Assembly: GCA_024640955.1 (NCBI GenBank)
Contig: JAHEDZ010000002.1
Span: forward strand, 1-64,000
Direction: 5' to 3'
Length of the DNA stretch: 64,000 nt
DNA from: Oceanospirillaceae bacterium
Lineage (GTDB): Bacteria > Pseudomonadota > Gammaproteobacteria > Pseudomonadales > Balneatricaceae
Numbering within the stretch: the stretch's first letter is position 1; each line of letters starts with the position of its first letter. The translations under genes were made by a program, and so were the position numbers. Below the pieces are notes generated by a model. That model was not told where the DNA came from. It ran no database searches and saw only the letters and a program-made list of their open reading frames with translations. Of the stretch, positions 37,268 to 46,786 are shown piece by piece.

Positions 37268-38130
37268 GACTGCCTCCGACCAAAGAGTCCTTGGGGCCTG
37301 AACAACAGAATCAGAATAAAGAGCAGGTAGGCTGCCGCCAGTGTCAGTCCGGGGTCAATCAAGCGAGCGACAAAGGTCTCTAACACGCCTAGCAGAAGCG
37401 CCGCAACAATCGTGCCGCGCACATCACCAACGCCGCCCATGATGACAATAACCAGAGCTTTGAGCGTAAAGATAACGCCGGTCGACGCATCCAGTGTCAG
37501 GAAGGTCGAGATCAATGCTCCGCCCACAGCCGTTACAGCGCCGCCCAGCGCAAATGCCAGCGCGGCGAGTTTAGGCACATCGATACCGACTAAGCGCGAG
37601 CTATCGGGAGAGACGGCGATCGCTCGGATCGACATTCCCGCCCGGGAGATATTAAGCCAGAGGTAGAGTGCACCACAAATAATAACCGCCGCGACAAAGG
37701 CCAGTATGCGGTTCAATGCGTAGGTCTCACTCCAGAGCTCCACCGGACTGAGCAGGTATGAGTAGCTGAAATAGTCGCCACCAAAGGTTGCCAGCATTAT
37801 GCCGACGGCGACAAATGAGAGCCCGAAGGTAGTCAGTATTGCATCAACTTCTAACTGCCCCCGGGACCTGGCGCGCTTGACCAGCGGTCGCAAAATTATC
37901 ACGTAGATCAGCCAGTTAACCACAAAAGCCACTGGCGCAAGAATAAAGATAGTCAGCAGCGGACTGAGAGAGCCTGCTGTCCAAAACCAGAATGCAGCAA
38001 AACCACCGGCAACAAGTATTTCACCGTTGGCGAGGTTCATTATGCGGGACATGCCGTACTGAAGGTTAAGGCCCATGGCTATAAGCGCATAGGTGCCCCC
38101 CAACAGCAGACCTGTAATGAGAATGCCCAT
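37264..38130 (-). CDS. ABC transporter permease, LivH-like
   Basis: 288 residues with about eight membrane segments. The start GLLLGGTYALIAMGLNLQYG and the GGVGDVRGTIVAALLLGVLE motif identify LivH-type permeases. It follows the binding-protein gene after a 60-bp gap that contains a strong hairpin, a layout that usually allows more binding protein than permease to be made. Confidence 0.92.
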   Translation of the reverse strand: MGILITGLLLGGTYALIAMGLNLQYGMSRIMNLANGEILVAGGFAAFWFWTAGSLSPLLTIFILAPVAFVVNWLIYVIILRPLVKRARSRGQLEVDAILTTFGLSFVAVGIMLATFGGDYFSYSYLLSPVELWSETYALNRILAFVAAVIICGALYLWLNISRAGMSIRAIAVSPDSSRLVGIDVPKLAALAFALGGAVTAVGGALISTFLTLDASTGVIFTLKALVIVIMGGVGDVRGTIVAALLLGVLETFVARLIDPGLTLAAAYLLFILILLFRPQGLFGRRQS

Positions 38131-38153
38131 AGATATAGACTGCCAATAACGTT

Positions 38154-38179
38154 AGAGCTCCGGGCTACCCCGGAGCTCT
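38154..38179. promoter_or_regulatory. Intercistronic hairpin between binding protein and LivH-like genes
   Basis: AGAGCTCCGGG (38154-38164) pairs perfectly with CCCGGAGCTCT (38169-38179) around a four-base loop. There is no T-run. It is likely to block 3' decay or partly stop transcription, raising binding-protein output over permease output. Confidence 0.75.
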
Positions 38180-38190
38180 GTCGTGGATAA

Positions 38191-39390
38191 TTACTCCCAA
38201 CCCTGCTTCAGACGTGGAGCAACAGCGCCCTCACGACCGGTCGATGCCACGCCCTTAAAGACGCCATCTTGCCACTGGCCGACGGTCCAGTATGCAGAGT
38301 TGTTGTTGTTCTCATCCCAGCTGATTTTACCCATCAGCGTGTCAAAGTCGTTATTAGCGATGTACTCAGATACCACCTTACGATCGATTGAGTCAGTTGC
38401 TTCGATAGCCTGCTCTAGGATCTGAAAGGAGGCGTAAACCATGCCTGATGCCCAGAAGTCTGGCTTCTCACCCGTCACTTCTTCGTGACGCTTCATGTAG
38501 GCCTGGAAATCTGGGTCATCTGCATTAACACCACCGGCGCCCAGTACGTTGTTAGCGGCAGCGCCATTTGCACCAGCATAGGCCGGAAACGCAGTGGCTA
38601 CAGCGGTGTAGAACGCCTTAACGTTGAGGCTTTCCACCACTGCCTGCTTGGTCAAACCAAAGGTATCTGGTGGGTAAGAGAAGGCGACAAAAGCATCTGG
38701 ATTAGCGTCTTTTGCACCCTTAACCACGGGGGACAGATCCTGAGTACCCAGCGGGTATGAGGTTTTGTAGACGATATCAAAGCCTGCAGCTTTCATGGAG
38801 GGCTCGGCGCGCTCAGCCAACTCAATTCCAAAAGCATCAGCTACGTTGACCATCGCCACGCGATTGCCGATATCACCGTTCGCTTTCATAGCCGACAGCA
38901 CATCAACTACTCCCTCAGCGAGACCTGAAGCGCCACCGAGCGTGAAGTACATGTTAGGGAATTTATTGGACAGCTCTTCAACCTGATCGGAGATGGCCGT
39001 GTGCGTAATCATTGGATAGCCATAACGCGCATAGACAGGAGCCGCAGCGATATTAAGACCGGTGGAGTAAGGCGCCAAAATAAAGTCAGCCTTATCCTGT
39101 GTCGCCAGACGCTGAACTGCTTTGATCGTTTCGCCCGGGTTGGTCTGATCATCATACTCGATGATCTCTACCATGTACTTGGTACCACCCACATCAAGGC
39201 CGCCACGAGTATTGACGTCATGCGCCCAGAGCTTAACGTTTGGCCAGAAAGAGACAACAGCACCGCCAGCCAAGCCACCAGTCTTTGGTGCAACAGCGCC
39301 GATCTTCAAGGTTTCCGCGGCCTGAACCGCGCCGATGGAGAGCGCCAATGCTGCACTAGCACTCAGTTTGAGGAACATTCTTTTTTTCAT
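38191..39390 (-). CDS. ABC transporter substrate-binding protein (LivK-like)
   Basis: 399 residues from the ATG at 39390, behind GGAGGAG. A signal peptide (positive MKKR, hydrophobic 9-19, cleavage after VQAA) precedes a type I periplasmic binding fold: LKIGAVAPKTGGLAGG, KADFILAPYSTGLN, NVADAFGIELAERAE. The class binds branched-chain amino acids, amides or aromatic acids. Given the aldehyde dehydrogenase and the ATPase types downstream, an aromatic compound is plausible but not shown. First gene of the operon. Confidence 0.92.
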   Translation of the reverse strand: MKKRMFLKLSASAALALSIGAVQAAETLKIGAVAPKTGGLAGGAVVSFWPNVKLWAHDVNTRGGLDVGGTKYMVEIIEYDDQTNPGETIKAVQRLATQDKADFILAPYSTGLNIAAAPVYARYGYPMITHTAISDQVEELSNKFPNMYFTLGGASGLAEGVVDVLSAMKANGDIGNRVAMVNVADAFGIELAERAEPSMKAAGFDIVYKTSYPLGTQDLSPVVKGAKDANPDAFVAFSYPPDTFGLTKQAVVESLNVKAFYTAVATAFPAYAGANGAAANNVLGAGGVNADDPDFQAYMKRHEEVTGEKPDFWASGMVYASFQILEQAIEATDSIDRKVVSEYIANNDFDTLMGKISWDENNNNSAYWTVGQWQDGVFKGVASTGREGAVAPRLKQGWE

Positions 39391-39570
39391 TTCTTCTCCT
39401 CCCCCACCAATGCAACGCACGCGTGCTTTGCAGTCGGCAGGAACCATTTATTAGTTTTTTTGTTTGGTCATACCAAGATCAGCTACGCTTTAGGCGAGGA
39501 TAGCGGATCATCATGATTGACTAAAACTTGGTTAATGCCGGTTCCACAGTACGGAAAGAGAAAGGCCAAT

Positions 39571-39597
39571 AAAAAACCTCGCCGAAGCGAGGTTTTT
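39571..39597 (-). terminator. Terminator after ssb
   Basis: AACCTCGC and GCGAGGTT arms around CGAA, with A and T runs on both sides. It has the same core as the terminator at 31241. It ends the minus-strand ssb transcript. Confidence 0.88.
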
Positions 39598-39614
39598 CTT
39601 GAAACAACATCCAG

Positions 39615-40118
39615 TTAGAACGGGATGTCATCATCAAAGTCATCAAATGCAGGCGGTTGCTGCTGCGCAGGCGCTTGCTGTGGTGCCTGTTGTGGTGCCT
39701 GCTGACGCGGCGCCTGCTGCTGTGGCTGGCCGTAACCGGGATCCTGGTTATAGCCACCGCCCATACCGCCACCTTCGCCACCGCGTGAGTCGAGCATCTG
39801 CATTTCGCTAGCGACGATCTCAGTGGTGTAGCGATCCTGACCGTTGTTATCCTGCCACTTACGGGTGCGCAGAGAACCTTCACAGTAGATCTTAGAGCCT
39901 TTTTTCAGGTACTCACCGGCAATCTCGGCCAAGCGGTTGAAAAAGACCACTCGATGCCACTCGGTACGCTCTTGCATCTGACCCGACTGCTTATCTTTCC
40001 AGGTTTCGCTGGTAGCGATGTTTACGTTAGTAACAGCACCACCGGAAGGCAGGTAACGCACCTCTGGATCAGTTCCGAGATTCCCGACCAGGATTACTTT
40101 ATTTACACCGCGTGCCAT
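39615..40118 (-). CDS. ssb: Single-stranded DNA-binding protein
   Basis: 167 residues. The OB fold is at 1-110 ([39 protein letters not shown]). A Gly/Gln/Pro-rich linker follows, and the last residues DFDDDIPF are the acidic tip that recruits partner proteins. It coats single-stranded DNA in replication, repair and recombination. It is divergent from uvrA over about 140 bp, as in many gammaproteobacteria. Confidence 0.97.
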   Translation of the reverse strand: MARGVNKVILVGNLGTDPEVRYLPSGGAVTNVNIATSETWKDKQSGQMQERTEWHRVVFFNRLAEIAGEYLKKGSKIYCEGSLRTRKWQDNNGQDRYTTEIVASEMQMLDSRGGEGGGMGGGYNQDPGYGQPQQQAPRQQAPQQAPQQAPAQQQPPAFDDFDDDIPF

Positions 40119-40258
40119 CCGTTTTCTCCGCTAAATATGTTCCAAAAATTTTGCTCTACTCTAACAGATCACTGTTGATGATTCAGCCGTAAAATAGCTG
40201 ATTTTTGCCAAGGGCCGCGTGTTATAATTTCGCTTTTGCCCGCACGACTGGAGCAGTA

Positions 40259-43084
40259 ATGGACAAGATTCTCGTACGCGGAGCCCGCACGCACAACCTC
40301 AAGAATATTGACCTCGATATCCCTCGCGATAAGTTGATTGTGGTAACCGGCCTATCAGGCTCCGGTAAGTCATCTCTTGCATTCGACACGCTCTACGCCG
40401 AGGGGCAACGTCGCTACGTTGAGTCTCTTTCAACCTACGCACGCCAGTTCCTATCGATGATGGAGAAACCCGAGATCGATCATATTGAGGGCCTGTCGCC
40501 TGCCATCTCCATAGAACAGAAGTCGACCTCTCACAACCCGCGCTCCACTGTAGGCACCATTACTGAAATATACGATTACCTGCGCCTGCTATTTGCTCGT
40601 GCTGGCGAACCTCGCTGCCCTGAGCACGATCTGCCACTGAAAGCACAAACGATTAGTCAGATGGTGGACCAGGTATTGGCGCTTCCCGAGGGTAGCAAAT
40701 TGATGCTGCTTGCCCCGGTGGTACAGGATCGCAAAGGCGAACACCTCCATACCATCAGCAACCTCAGAGCTCAGGGCTTCGTGCGCGCACGCATCAATGG
40801 CATCGTTGTCGACCTAGATGAAGCACCTGAACTAGATAAGAACAAAAAGCACCGTATCGATGTGGTCATTGACCGCTTCAAAGTGCGTGATGACCTACAG
40901 CAGCGCCTAGCCGAATCCTTTGAAACCGCCCTGGAGCTCACCGACGGTATCGCCACTATTGATTGGATGGATAAGGGTGAAGGTGAGGAGATCATATTCT
41001 CTGCACGCTTCGCCTGCCCTAAATGTGGCCACTCGATTCAAGAGCTAGAACCGCGCTTGTTCTCGTTCAACAACCCCCATGGGGCCTGTCCTAGCTGTGA
41101 TGGGCTCGGCGTTCGCCAGTATTTCGACCCAGTAAAAGTCGTACATGATCCGAGCCTCACCATTTCCGAGGGTGCCATTCGAGGTTGGGACCGTCGTACC
41201 CTCTACTACTTTCAGCAGCTCAAAGCCGTTGCTGATCATTACGGCTTCAATATCGATACCCCTTTTAAAGAGCTCAGCAAAAAACATCAAGATGCTGTAC
41301 TCAAAGGGAGCGGCGCCGAAGCGATCCCATTCCGGTATCTGAACGATCGCGGCGATATCATTAGCAAATCGCACCCATTTGAGGGCGTACTCAACAATCT
41401 CGAACGCCGTTACCGCGAAACGGAATCGGAGATGGTCCGCGAGGACCTCGCCAAGTACCTCAATATGCAGCCCTGCCCGAGCTGTAACGGCAGCCGACTG
41501 CGTAAAGAGGCCCGTCATGTATTCATTGATGAACAGACCTTACCCCAGTTGACACAACTACCTATTGGCGCGGCTAAAGCCTATTTCGAACAACTCGTAC
41601 TTGAGGGCAAGCAAGGCGAGATCGCCGAGAAGATCCTCAAGGAGATCCGTGAACGCCTGAGCTTCCTTGTCAACGTCGGCCTCGACTACCTATCCCTTGA
41701 GCGCAGTGCTGACACGCTTTCAGGCGGTGAAGCACAGCGTATCAGGCTGGCAAGTCAGATCGGTGCTGGCCTCGTGGGTGTGATGTACATCCTAGATGAG
41801 CCCTCAATCGGTCTACATCAGCGTGATAATGAGAGGCTGCTGAATACCCTGGTACACCTTCGCGATCTTGGGAACACGGTTATCGTCGTTGAGCATGATG
41901 AGGATGCCATCCGCAGTGCAGATTATATTGTCGACATCGGTCCCGGAGCCGGCGTACACGGCGGCGAAGTGGTGGCTGCCGGGCAGTATGATGACGTTAT
42001 AAAAAGTGAGCGTTCGCTGACCGGGCAATACCTCAGTGGCAAACGCGCCATCGAGATACCTAAAGTGCGCCATAAAGCAGACCCCAAGCGAAAACTCAAA
42101 CTGATTGGAGCGACCGGAAACAACCTGCAAAACGTTGACCTTGAAATTCCGGTGGGTCTCTTAACCTGTATAACGGGCGTATCGGGTTCCGGTAAATCAA
42201 CCCTGATCAACAACACACTCTACCCGCTGGCTGCGACAGAACTGAACAAGGCCACAACGCTGACGCCGGCGCCGTATAAAAAGGTGGAGGGTCTGAACCA
42301 TTTCGATAAGGTGATCGATATCGACCAGAGCCCGATCGGTCGTACTCCACGATCAAACCCGGCAACCTACACAGGCATATTCACCCAGATACGTGAGCTC
42401 TTCTCAGGCACACAAGAAGCGCGCTCCCGAGGATACAAGCCAGGTCGCTTTAGCTTTAACGTAAAAGGCGGCCGCTGTGAAGCCTGTCAGGGCGATGGCG
42501 TGATTAAGGTAGAGATGCACTTCCTACCTGATATTTATGTGCCTTGTGATGTCTGTAAAAGCAAGCGCTATAACCGCGAAACCCTTGAGGTGATGTACAA
42601 AGGCAAGAACATCCATGAGGTACTAGACCTTACGGTCGAGGATGCCCTGAGCTTCTTCGAGGCCATTCCAGCTCTAGCCCGCCGCTTGCAGACTCTGGTG
42701 GATGTCGGCCTAAGTTATATTCGGCTCGGCCAAGCAGCAACAACCCTATCGGGTGGTGAAGCCCAGCGCGTAAAGCTTGCCAAAGAGCTCTCTAAACGCG
42801 ACACCGGCAAAACACTCTACATATTGGACGAACCGACTACCGGATTGCACTTCTACGATATAGAGCAACTGCTCGCTGTACTCAATCGCCTGCGCGACCA
42901 CGGCAACACCATCGTAGTAATCGAACACAATCTGGATGTGATCAAAACAGCAGATTGGATAGTTGATCTGGGACCAGAGGGCGGCTCAGGGGGAGGCCAG
43001 ATCATCGCTGCTGGAACACCCGAGCAGGTAGCGGACACGAAGGGCTCAGAAACAGGACGATTCCTGAAGCTAATGCTCAAGTAG
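40259..43084 (+). CDS. uvrA: Excinuclease ABC subunit A
   Basis: 941 residues from the ATG at 40259, behind TGGAG. It is the damage-recognition ATPase of nucleotide excision repair. Two ABC modules are seen: Walker [10 protein letters not shown] (31-39) and [10 protein letters not shown]; signatures [12 protein letters not shown] and [12 protein letters not shown]. Zinc-finger cysteines occur in CPKCGHS/CPSC and in [12 protein letters not shown]. The divergent promoter region with ssb does not contain a good LexA box. Confidence 0.98.
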   Translation: MDKILVRGARTHNLKNIDLDIPRDKLIVVTGLSGSGKSSLAFDTLYAEGQRRYVESLSTYARQFLSMMEKPEIDHIEGLSPAISIEQKSTSHNPRSTVGTITEIYDYLRLLFARAGEPRCPEHDLPLKAQTISQMVDQVLALPEGSKLMLLAPVVQDRKGEHLHTISNLRAQGFVRARINGIVVDLDEAPELDKNKKHRIDVVIDRFKVRDDLQQRLAESFETALELTDGIATIDWMDKGEGEEIIFSARFACPKCGHSIQELEPRLFSFNNPHGACPSCDGLGVRQYFDPVKVVHDPSLTISEGAIRGWDRRTLYYFQQLKAVADHYGFNIDTPFKELSKKHQDAVLKGSGAEAIPFRYLNDRGDIISKSHPFEGVLNNLERRYRETESEMVREDLAKYLNMQPCPSCNGSRLRKEARHVFIDEQTLPQLTQLPIGAAKAYFEQLVLEGKQGEIAEKILKEIRERLSFLVNVGLDYLSLERSADTLSGGEAQRIRLASQIGAGLVGVMYILDEPSIGLHQRDNERLLNTLVHLRDLGNTVIVVEHDEDAIRSADYIVDIGPGAGVHGGEVVAAGQYDDVIKSERSLTGQYLSGKRAIEIPKVRHKADPKRKLKLIGATGNNLQNVDLEIPVGLLTCITGVSGSGKSTLINNTLYPLAATELNKATTLTPAPYKKVEGLNHFDKVIDIDQSPIGRTPRSNPATYTGIFTQIRELFSGTQEARSRGYKPGRFSFNVKGGRCEACQGDGVIKVEMHFLPDIYVPCDVCKSKRYNRETLEVMYKGKNIHEVLDLTVEDALSFFEAIPALARRLQTLVDVGLSYIRLGQAATTLSGGEAQRVKLAKELSKRDTGKTLYILDEPTTGLHFYDIEQLLAVLNRLRDHGNTIVVIEHNLDVIKTADWIVDLGPEGGSGGGQIIAAGTPEQVADTKGSETGRFLKLMLK

Positions 43085-43185
43085 CACCGCTACGAGTAAT
43101 AATGCTGTTATATTGACACAAACATTAGGTCTGCTTAAATCTCCCTCCGTAGCGCCTGAGCTTTTGAGCCATCTATATACAGAAG

Positions 43186-43209
43186 CGCCCGCACTAGCGG
43201 GCGTTTTTT
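43186..43209 (+). terminator. Rho-independent terminator after uvrA
   Basis: CGCCCGC (43186-43192) and GCGGGCG (43197-43203) with a four-base loop and six T residues after it. Confidence 0.92.
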
Positions 43210-43244
43210 CGTCTGGATACTGGATTAAGTGAGCTCTAGACAAT

Positions 43245-43271
43245 AAAAAACCCGGCCAAGGCCGGGTTTTT
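43245..43271 (-). terminator. Terminator after rplQ copy 1
   Basis: CCCGGCC and GGCCGGG arms with a two-base loop, flanked by A and T runs, located just behind the minus-strand rplQ copy 1. The equivalent terminator behind copy 2 (52847-52874) is related but not identical. Confidence 0.9.
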
Positions 43272-43288
43272 CTAGTTTCTGCTAAAAC

Positions 43289-43675
43289 TTAGTCTTCAGA
43301 AGACTCTTCAGCAGCTACTGGACGATCAATCAGTTCAACGTATGCCATAGGTGCAGCGTCGCCAGCGCGGTAGCCACACTTCAGGATGCGGATGTAACCG
43401 CCTGGACGATTCGCGTAGCGAGGGCCCAGTTCGTTAAACAGTTTACCGACAGCAGAGTCGCTACGTGTACGGCTGAAAGCCAGACGACGGTTAGCAACTG
43501 AGTCATTTTTCGCCAGAGTAATCAGTGGCTCTGCAACGCGACGGAGTTCTTTAGCTTTTGGCAGTGTAGTCTTGATCACTTCGTGCTCGATCAGAGACAC
43601 AGCCATATTCTTGAACATCGCTTTGCGGTGCGCACTGGTACGATTTAGGTGACGACCAGATTTACGATGACGCAT
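43289..43675 (-). CDS. rplQ: Ribosomal protein L17, orphan copy 1
   Basis: 128 residues. L17 sits at the peptide exit tunnel of the 50S subunit. This copy lies next to uvrA and has no ribosomal genes upstream; an IS5-like element begins 22 bp before its start codon. From 43344 to 43675 it is identical to copy 2 (52941-53272) by eye. The end differs: [11 protein letters not shown] here against RPVAESSED, with Ile for Val just before. A ribosome-binding site AAAGGA remains, but no promoter from rpoA reaches it. Expression would need a new promoter, for example in the IS. Confidence 0.93.
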   Translation of the reverse strand: MRHRKSGRHLNRTSAHRKAMFKNMAVSLIEHEVIKTTLPKAKELRRVAEPLITLAKNDSVANRRLAFSRTRSDSAVGKLFNELGPRYANRPGGYIRILKCGYRAGDAAPMAYVELIDRPVAAEESSED

Positions 43676-43697
43676 GATATGTTTCCTTTAAAACTTA

Positions 43698-44877
43698 GGG
43701 AAGGTACGATCAAGTCCCCGATTTTCGGATAACTTACGAAATCAGATGCCTTAGCCGTCATTTTGGCTGATTCTGAGCCAAAATTTCCCTGAAATTCGGT
43801 GTCTGGAAGCAGCTTTAGCAGACTCCAGACGGATTTATCCTGCTGTTACGCCCGCAGGAGTTGGCTCACACGAACGATATTTGCCAGCGCAAACAGCATC
43901 GCCAACTTTGAATCGTTTTTCATCAGGCCACGGTAACGAGCCTTAACAAAGCCGAACTGGCACTTGATGATCCGGAACGGATGCTCCACTTTGGCCCGTA
44001 CACTCGCTTTCAAGTATTCAGTGCGTATAGGCGTTTTGTTCTTTCTTGGATGTTTCTTCAGTGCCCTTATCTTTCCGGGGCGCTCAGCGATGTGCCAATC
44101 GGCTGAAACAGATTTGAGTTCTTCTCGCTTCTCGGCACCCCGATAACCTGCATCGGCGAAAATAAACTGCTCGTCGCCATGCAGGAGCAGGCCAGCTTGA
44201 TTGAGGTCATGCTCATTGGCCGCTGTGGTCGTGAAGCTATGGGTGATTCCTGTACGCGCATCAACGCCTATATGCGCCTTCATACCGAAGTGCCACGCAT
44301 TACCTTTCTTGGTCTGGTGCATATCAGGATCACGCTCACCCGATTTGTTCTTGGTCGAGGTAGGCGCTTCGATGATGGTGGCATCCACCAGTGTGCCTTC
44401 TTTTAACAGGACGCCCGCATCGGTCAACCACTGGTTAACTTCCTTGAAGATCTTACGGGCCAACTTCTTGCGTTCCAGAAGGTGGCGAAAGTTCATGATC
44501 GTGGTGTGATCAGGAATCGGCTTATCCAACGAGAGGCCAGCAAAGAGTCGCATTGAGGCAATCTCGTACAGAGCATCTTCCATAGCGGGATCACTCTGGC
44601 TGTACCATTGCTGCATACAGTGAATGCGTAGCATGGTCGATAGCGGATACGGTCTACGACCGTTACCTGCTTTGGGATAATGCGGTTCGATGATGGACTC
44701 CAGGCGTTTCCATGGAATCAGCTTGTCCATGCGACCCAGGAAAATCTCTTTGCGCGTGCGCCGCCGCTTCTGATTGAACTCGCTATCGGCGAAGGTCAGT
44801 TGGTGGTCCATCGGTGATCTCGGCTGGAAGAGGATGCTTTCGATTGTCTCAGGTCTGGGGACTTATTCGCAATTTAC
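43698..44877 (-). mobile_element. IS5-like insertion sequence
   Basis: The left end GGAAGGTACGATCAAGTCCC begins at 43699, and the right end read inward from 44877 is GTAAATTGCGAATAAGTCCC; 14-15 of the 20-21 terminal bases match. One transposase gene fills most of it. The left end resembles known IS5 ends (GGAAGG). Flanking bases are TTAG on the left and TTAA on the right, so a clean 4-bp target duplication is not seen. The left boundary coincides with the end of homology between the two rplQ leaders. Confidence 0.8.
43846..44811 (-). CDS. IS5-family transposase
   Basis: 321 residues, near the 326 of IS5. The catalytic DDE residues are seen in [18 protein letters not shown] and [13 protein letters not shown]. 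An N-terminal IS5-type domain ([20 protein letters not shown]) is present. The reading frame is intact, so it may be active. It is oriented toward rplQ copy 1. Confidence 0.93.
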   Translation of the reverse strand: MDHQLTFADSEFNQKRRRTRKEIFLGRMDKLIPWKRLESIIEPHYPKAGNGRRPYPLSTMLRIHCMQQWYSQSDPAMEDALYEIASMRLFAGLSLDKPIPDHTTIMNFRHLLERKKLARKIFKEVNQWLTDAGVLLKEGTLVDATIIEAPTSTKNKSGERDPDMHQTKKGNAWHFGMKAHIGVDARTGITHSFTTTAANEHDLNQAGLLLHGDEQFIFADAGYRGAEKREELKSVSADWHIAERPGKIRALKKHPRKNKTPIRTEYLKASVRAKVEHPFRIIKCQFGFVKARYRGLMKNDSKLAMLFALANIVRVSQLLRA

Positions 44878-44911
44878 TTAACAAATGGGGTTCATAGCTT
44901 AAAAGTTAGAA

Positions 44912-46153
44912 TTAAAGTGCAAGCTGTTTGAAGTGCTCTTTGCCTTCTCGGGCCTCGACAACAGCGGCAGTCACGATATCAGCAGTTGCAGCACTGAGCG
45001 TCCAACCTAGGTGACCATGCCCTGTGTTGTAGAAGACATTTTGACGGCGCCCAGCTCCTACTTTAGGCATCATATTTGGCATCATTGGACGAAGACCTGC
45101 CCAAGGCACAACACTTTCAGTCGACACTCCAGGAAAGTGATGTTGACACCAATCAACGAGCGGTTTGATGCGGTCAGCACGAATATCTCGGTTGTAGCCG
45201 TTAAACTCGGCGGTACCGGCAATGCGGAATCGATCTATACCTAAACGACTTGTTACTATCTTCGCTTTATCGTCAAGAAGGGAACGGATGGGCGCACTCT
45301 GCTGGCTCAGCTCATCACGCAAATTGACGGTAATCGAGTAGCCTTTAACTGGATAGATGTTGACGCGATCGCCCAACTTAGTGGCTAGCGCTCGGCTGCC
45401 AACCCCCAAACAGACAACAATACCATCGAACTCCAGCTCGCTACCGTTGGCATCTTCCAGCCTTACGACATCCTGCTCAGTTTTAACGTCAACCAGCTCG
45501 GTCTCCATCTGGAAGTTAACACCGTCCTTACGAATAGCCTCTGCCAAACCAAAAGCATACTTATGGATGTCTCCGGTAAAATCGCTAGGCGTCCAAAAAC
45601 CGCCGACAAAGTCACCATGAAGCTGTGGTTCTTTATCGATGATCTCTAAGGGTGATAACTCAAAACGCTCTAACCCACCTTTAGCGAGTAGCTTGTTGAC
45701 GCGACGTGCATGTTCAAAGTCTTTTTTGTCAGAGTAGAAATGTAAAATTCCGCAGTCTGATGAGTCATATTCCACCCCCCAACGATCTGCAAGGGCATGC
45801 ATTTGCGCGCGAGAGGCTATCGCAAGCTCTGTCGTTGCAATTGTATTTCGCTCGTAGTTGGGAATGTTACCCATAAATTCGAGCATCCAACTGATCTTGT
45901 GCCAAGAGGGTTTAGGGTTCACAAGCAAGGGAGCATCAGACTGAAGCATCCATTTAAGACCCTTCAGAATCGTTGACCAAGTATTCCACACCTCTGCATT
46001 CGAAGCGGACAGTTGCCCCCCATTGGCAAAGCTAGTGTCCATTGCAGCGTAGCGTTGACGATCAATAACCGTAACGTTGAAACCCTGTTCGTGTAATTTA
46101 GCGGCAGTCGTAATACCGGTGATACCGGCACCTAAAACAGCAATATTTTGCAT
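44912..46153 (-). CDS. dadA: D-amino acid dehydrogenase (DadA-like FAD oxidoreductase)
   Basis: 413 residues. The FAD-binding GxGxxG is in VLGAGITGITTA (5-16), and the C-terminal FAD block is NTGHGHLGWTLSAATADI. FANGGQLSASNAEVW near residue 43 is typical of DadA. It oxidises D-amino acids, or possibly glycine, at the inner membrane to a keto acid and ammonia. The leader carries a tandem glycine riboswitch, unusual for dadA, which suggests that glycine or a glycine-yielding compound is its real substrate. Lower GC than the flanking housekeeping genes. Confidence 0.9.
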   Translation of the reverse strand: MQNIAVLGAGITGITTAAKLHEQGFNVTVIDRQRYAAMDTSFANGGQLSASNAEVWNTWSTILKGLKWMLQSDAPLLVNPKPSWHKISWMLEFMGNIPNYERNTIATTELAIASRAQMHALADRWGVEYDSSDCGILHFYSDKKDFEHARRVNKLLAKGGLERFELSPLEIIDKEPQLHGDFVGGFWTPSDFTGDIHKYAFGLAEAIRKDGVNFQMETELVDVKTEQDVVRLEDANGSELEFDGIVVCLGVGSRALATKLGDRVNIYPVKGYSITVNLRDELSQQSAPIRSLLDDKAKIVTSRLGIDRFRIAGTAEFNGYNRDIRADRIKPLVDWCQHHFPGVSTESVVPWAGLRPMMPNMMPKVGAGRRQNVFYNTGHGHLGWTLSAATADIVTAAVVEAREGKEHFKQLAL

Positions 46154-46206
46154 AGGATTGCACTCTTTTTTGCGGACAATAATTGATAAGCAGAACTGCT
46201 TTTATG

Positions 46207-46412
46207 TCCGACTGCCCTCTCCGTCATGGTACCTGAGAGATTCACGCTCGCCGTCCCTTTGACGACTGCGCTTGCTCCTTCGGTGGATCTGAAAGTGCGC
46301 AGATCACTCTTCGGATGTTTTAAAGATCGCCGGTCCTTTTGCCTGAGAGTTTGCGGGGCACGTGCTCCTTCGGCGGTATTTTATGCGCTATAAAATACTC
46401 TCTCCCGGACGA
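46207..46412 (-). ncRNA. Tandem glycine riboswitch upstream of dadA
   Basis: Read on the minus strand, two glycine aptamers are present. Aptamer 1 has GGGAGAG (near 46407), GCCGAAGGAGCA (near 46374) and CTCTCAGGCAAAAGGACC (46349-46332). Aptamer 2 has ACCGAAGGAGCA (near 46284) and CTCTCAGGTACCATGACGG, ending at GGAGAGGGC (near 46213). The two are joined by a short linker, the standard cooperative layout. Downstream, TCGGACA can pair with TGTCCG across an AGCAG/CTGCT stem near 46160-46206, with no T-run, so control may be at translation. Confidence 0.93.
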
Positions 46413-46786
46413 TCCATTGAGATCAAACTATCTCATCGTTTTGTAAAGAACAACCCTATACCAATTTTCCAGACAATTTATGGAACACCGTTTTTGAGGG
46501 GAGTCATCCACGGATTTATTAACGAAAGGAAATTTATAGGAGTTAATTTTTTGAATTAAGAATAGGAATAAAGAGCCTGAGATCCTTGTTTAATTGGGCA
46601 TCCAGCCCGTTTAGTCATTAGATACACCTTAGTGTAAGGGCTATTATTGGTAACCTACTTTTAAGAAATATTAAAAAAACAGAAGCAAAGAGATGACACC
46701 AATTTTTGATCACCTATTTAAAATAAGTCTAACCACGATATAGTCATAAGATCAGCTACTGCAGCTTTAGTTTGACAACTGGCTCA
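46413..46786. other. AT-rich intergenic region upstream of the dadA riboswitch
   Basis: No gene is supported here. The stretch is strongly AT-rich and presumably holds the dadA promoter; a TTTACA hexamer on the minus strand near 46440 is a possible -35. It also contains a 21-bp site (46693-46713) that recurs upstream of the lysR gene. Confidence 0.5.
46693..46713. promoter_or_regulatory. Candidate LysR-type site upstream of dadA (site 1)
   Basis: TGACACCAA, five T/A bases, then TGATCAC. The element at 48456-48476 shares the same flanks and spacing (GTGACACCAA, then TTGATCAC), giving about 17 of 21 identical bases. GTGA/TCAC ends make the second one an imperfect palindrome. Confidence 0.5.

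Noticed and set aside
40172-40186. Possible LexA box between ssb and uvrA (CTG...CAG)
   Set aside because: The spacing between CTG and CAG is nine bases, not ten, and the centre does not follow the AT-alternating consensus.
41045-41518. Long antisense reading frame (157 codons) inside uvrA
   Set aside because: It is fully opposite a conserved gene and shows no family motif; typical shadow of a high-GC coding frame.
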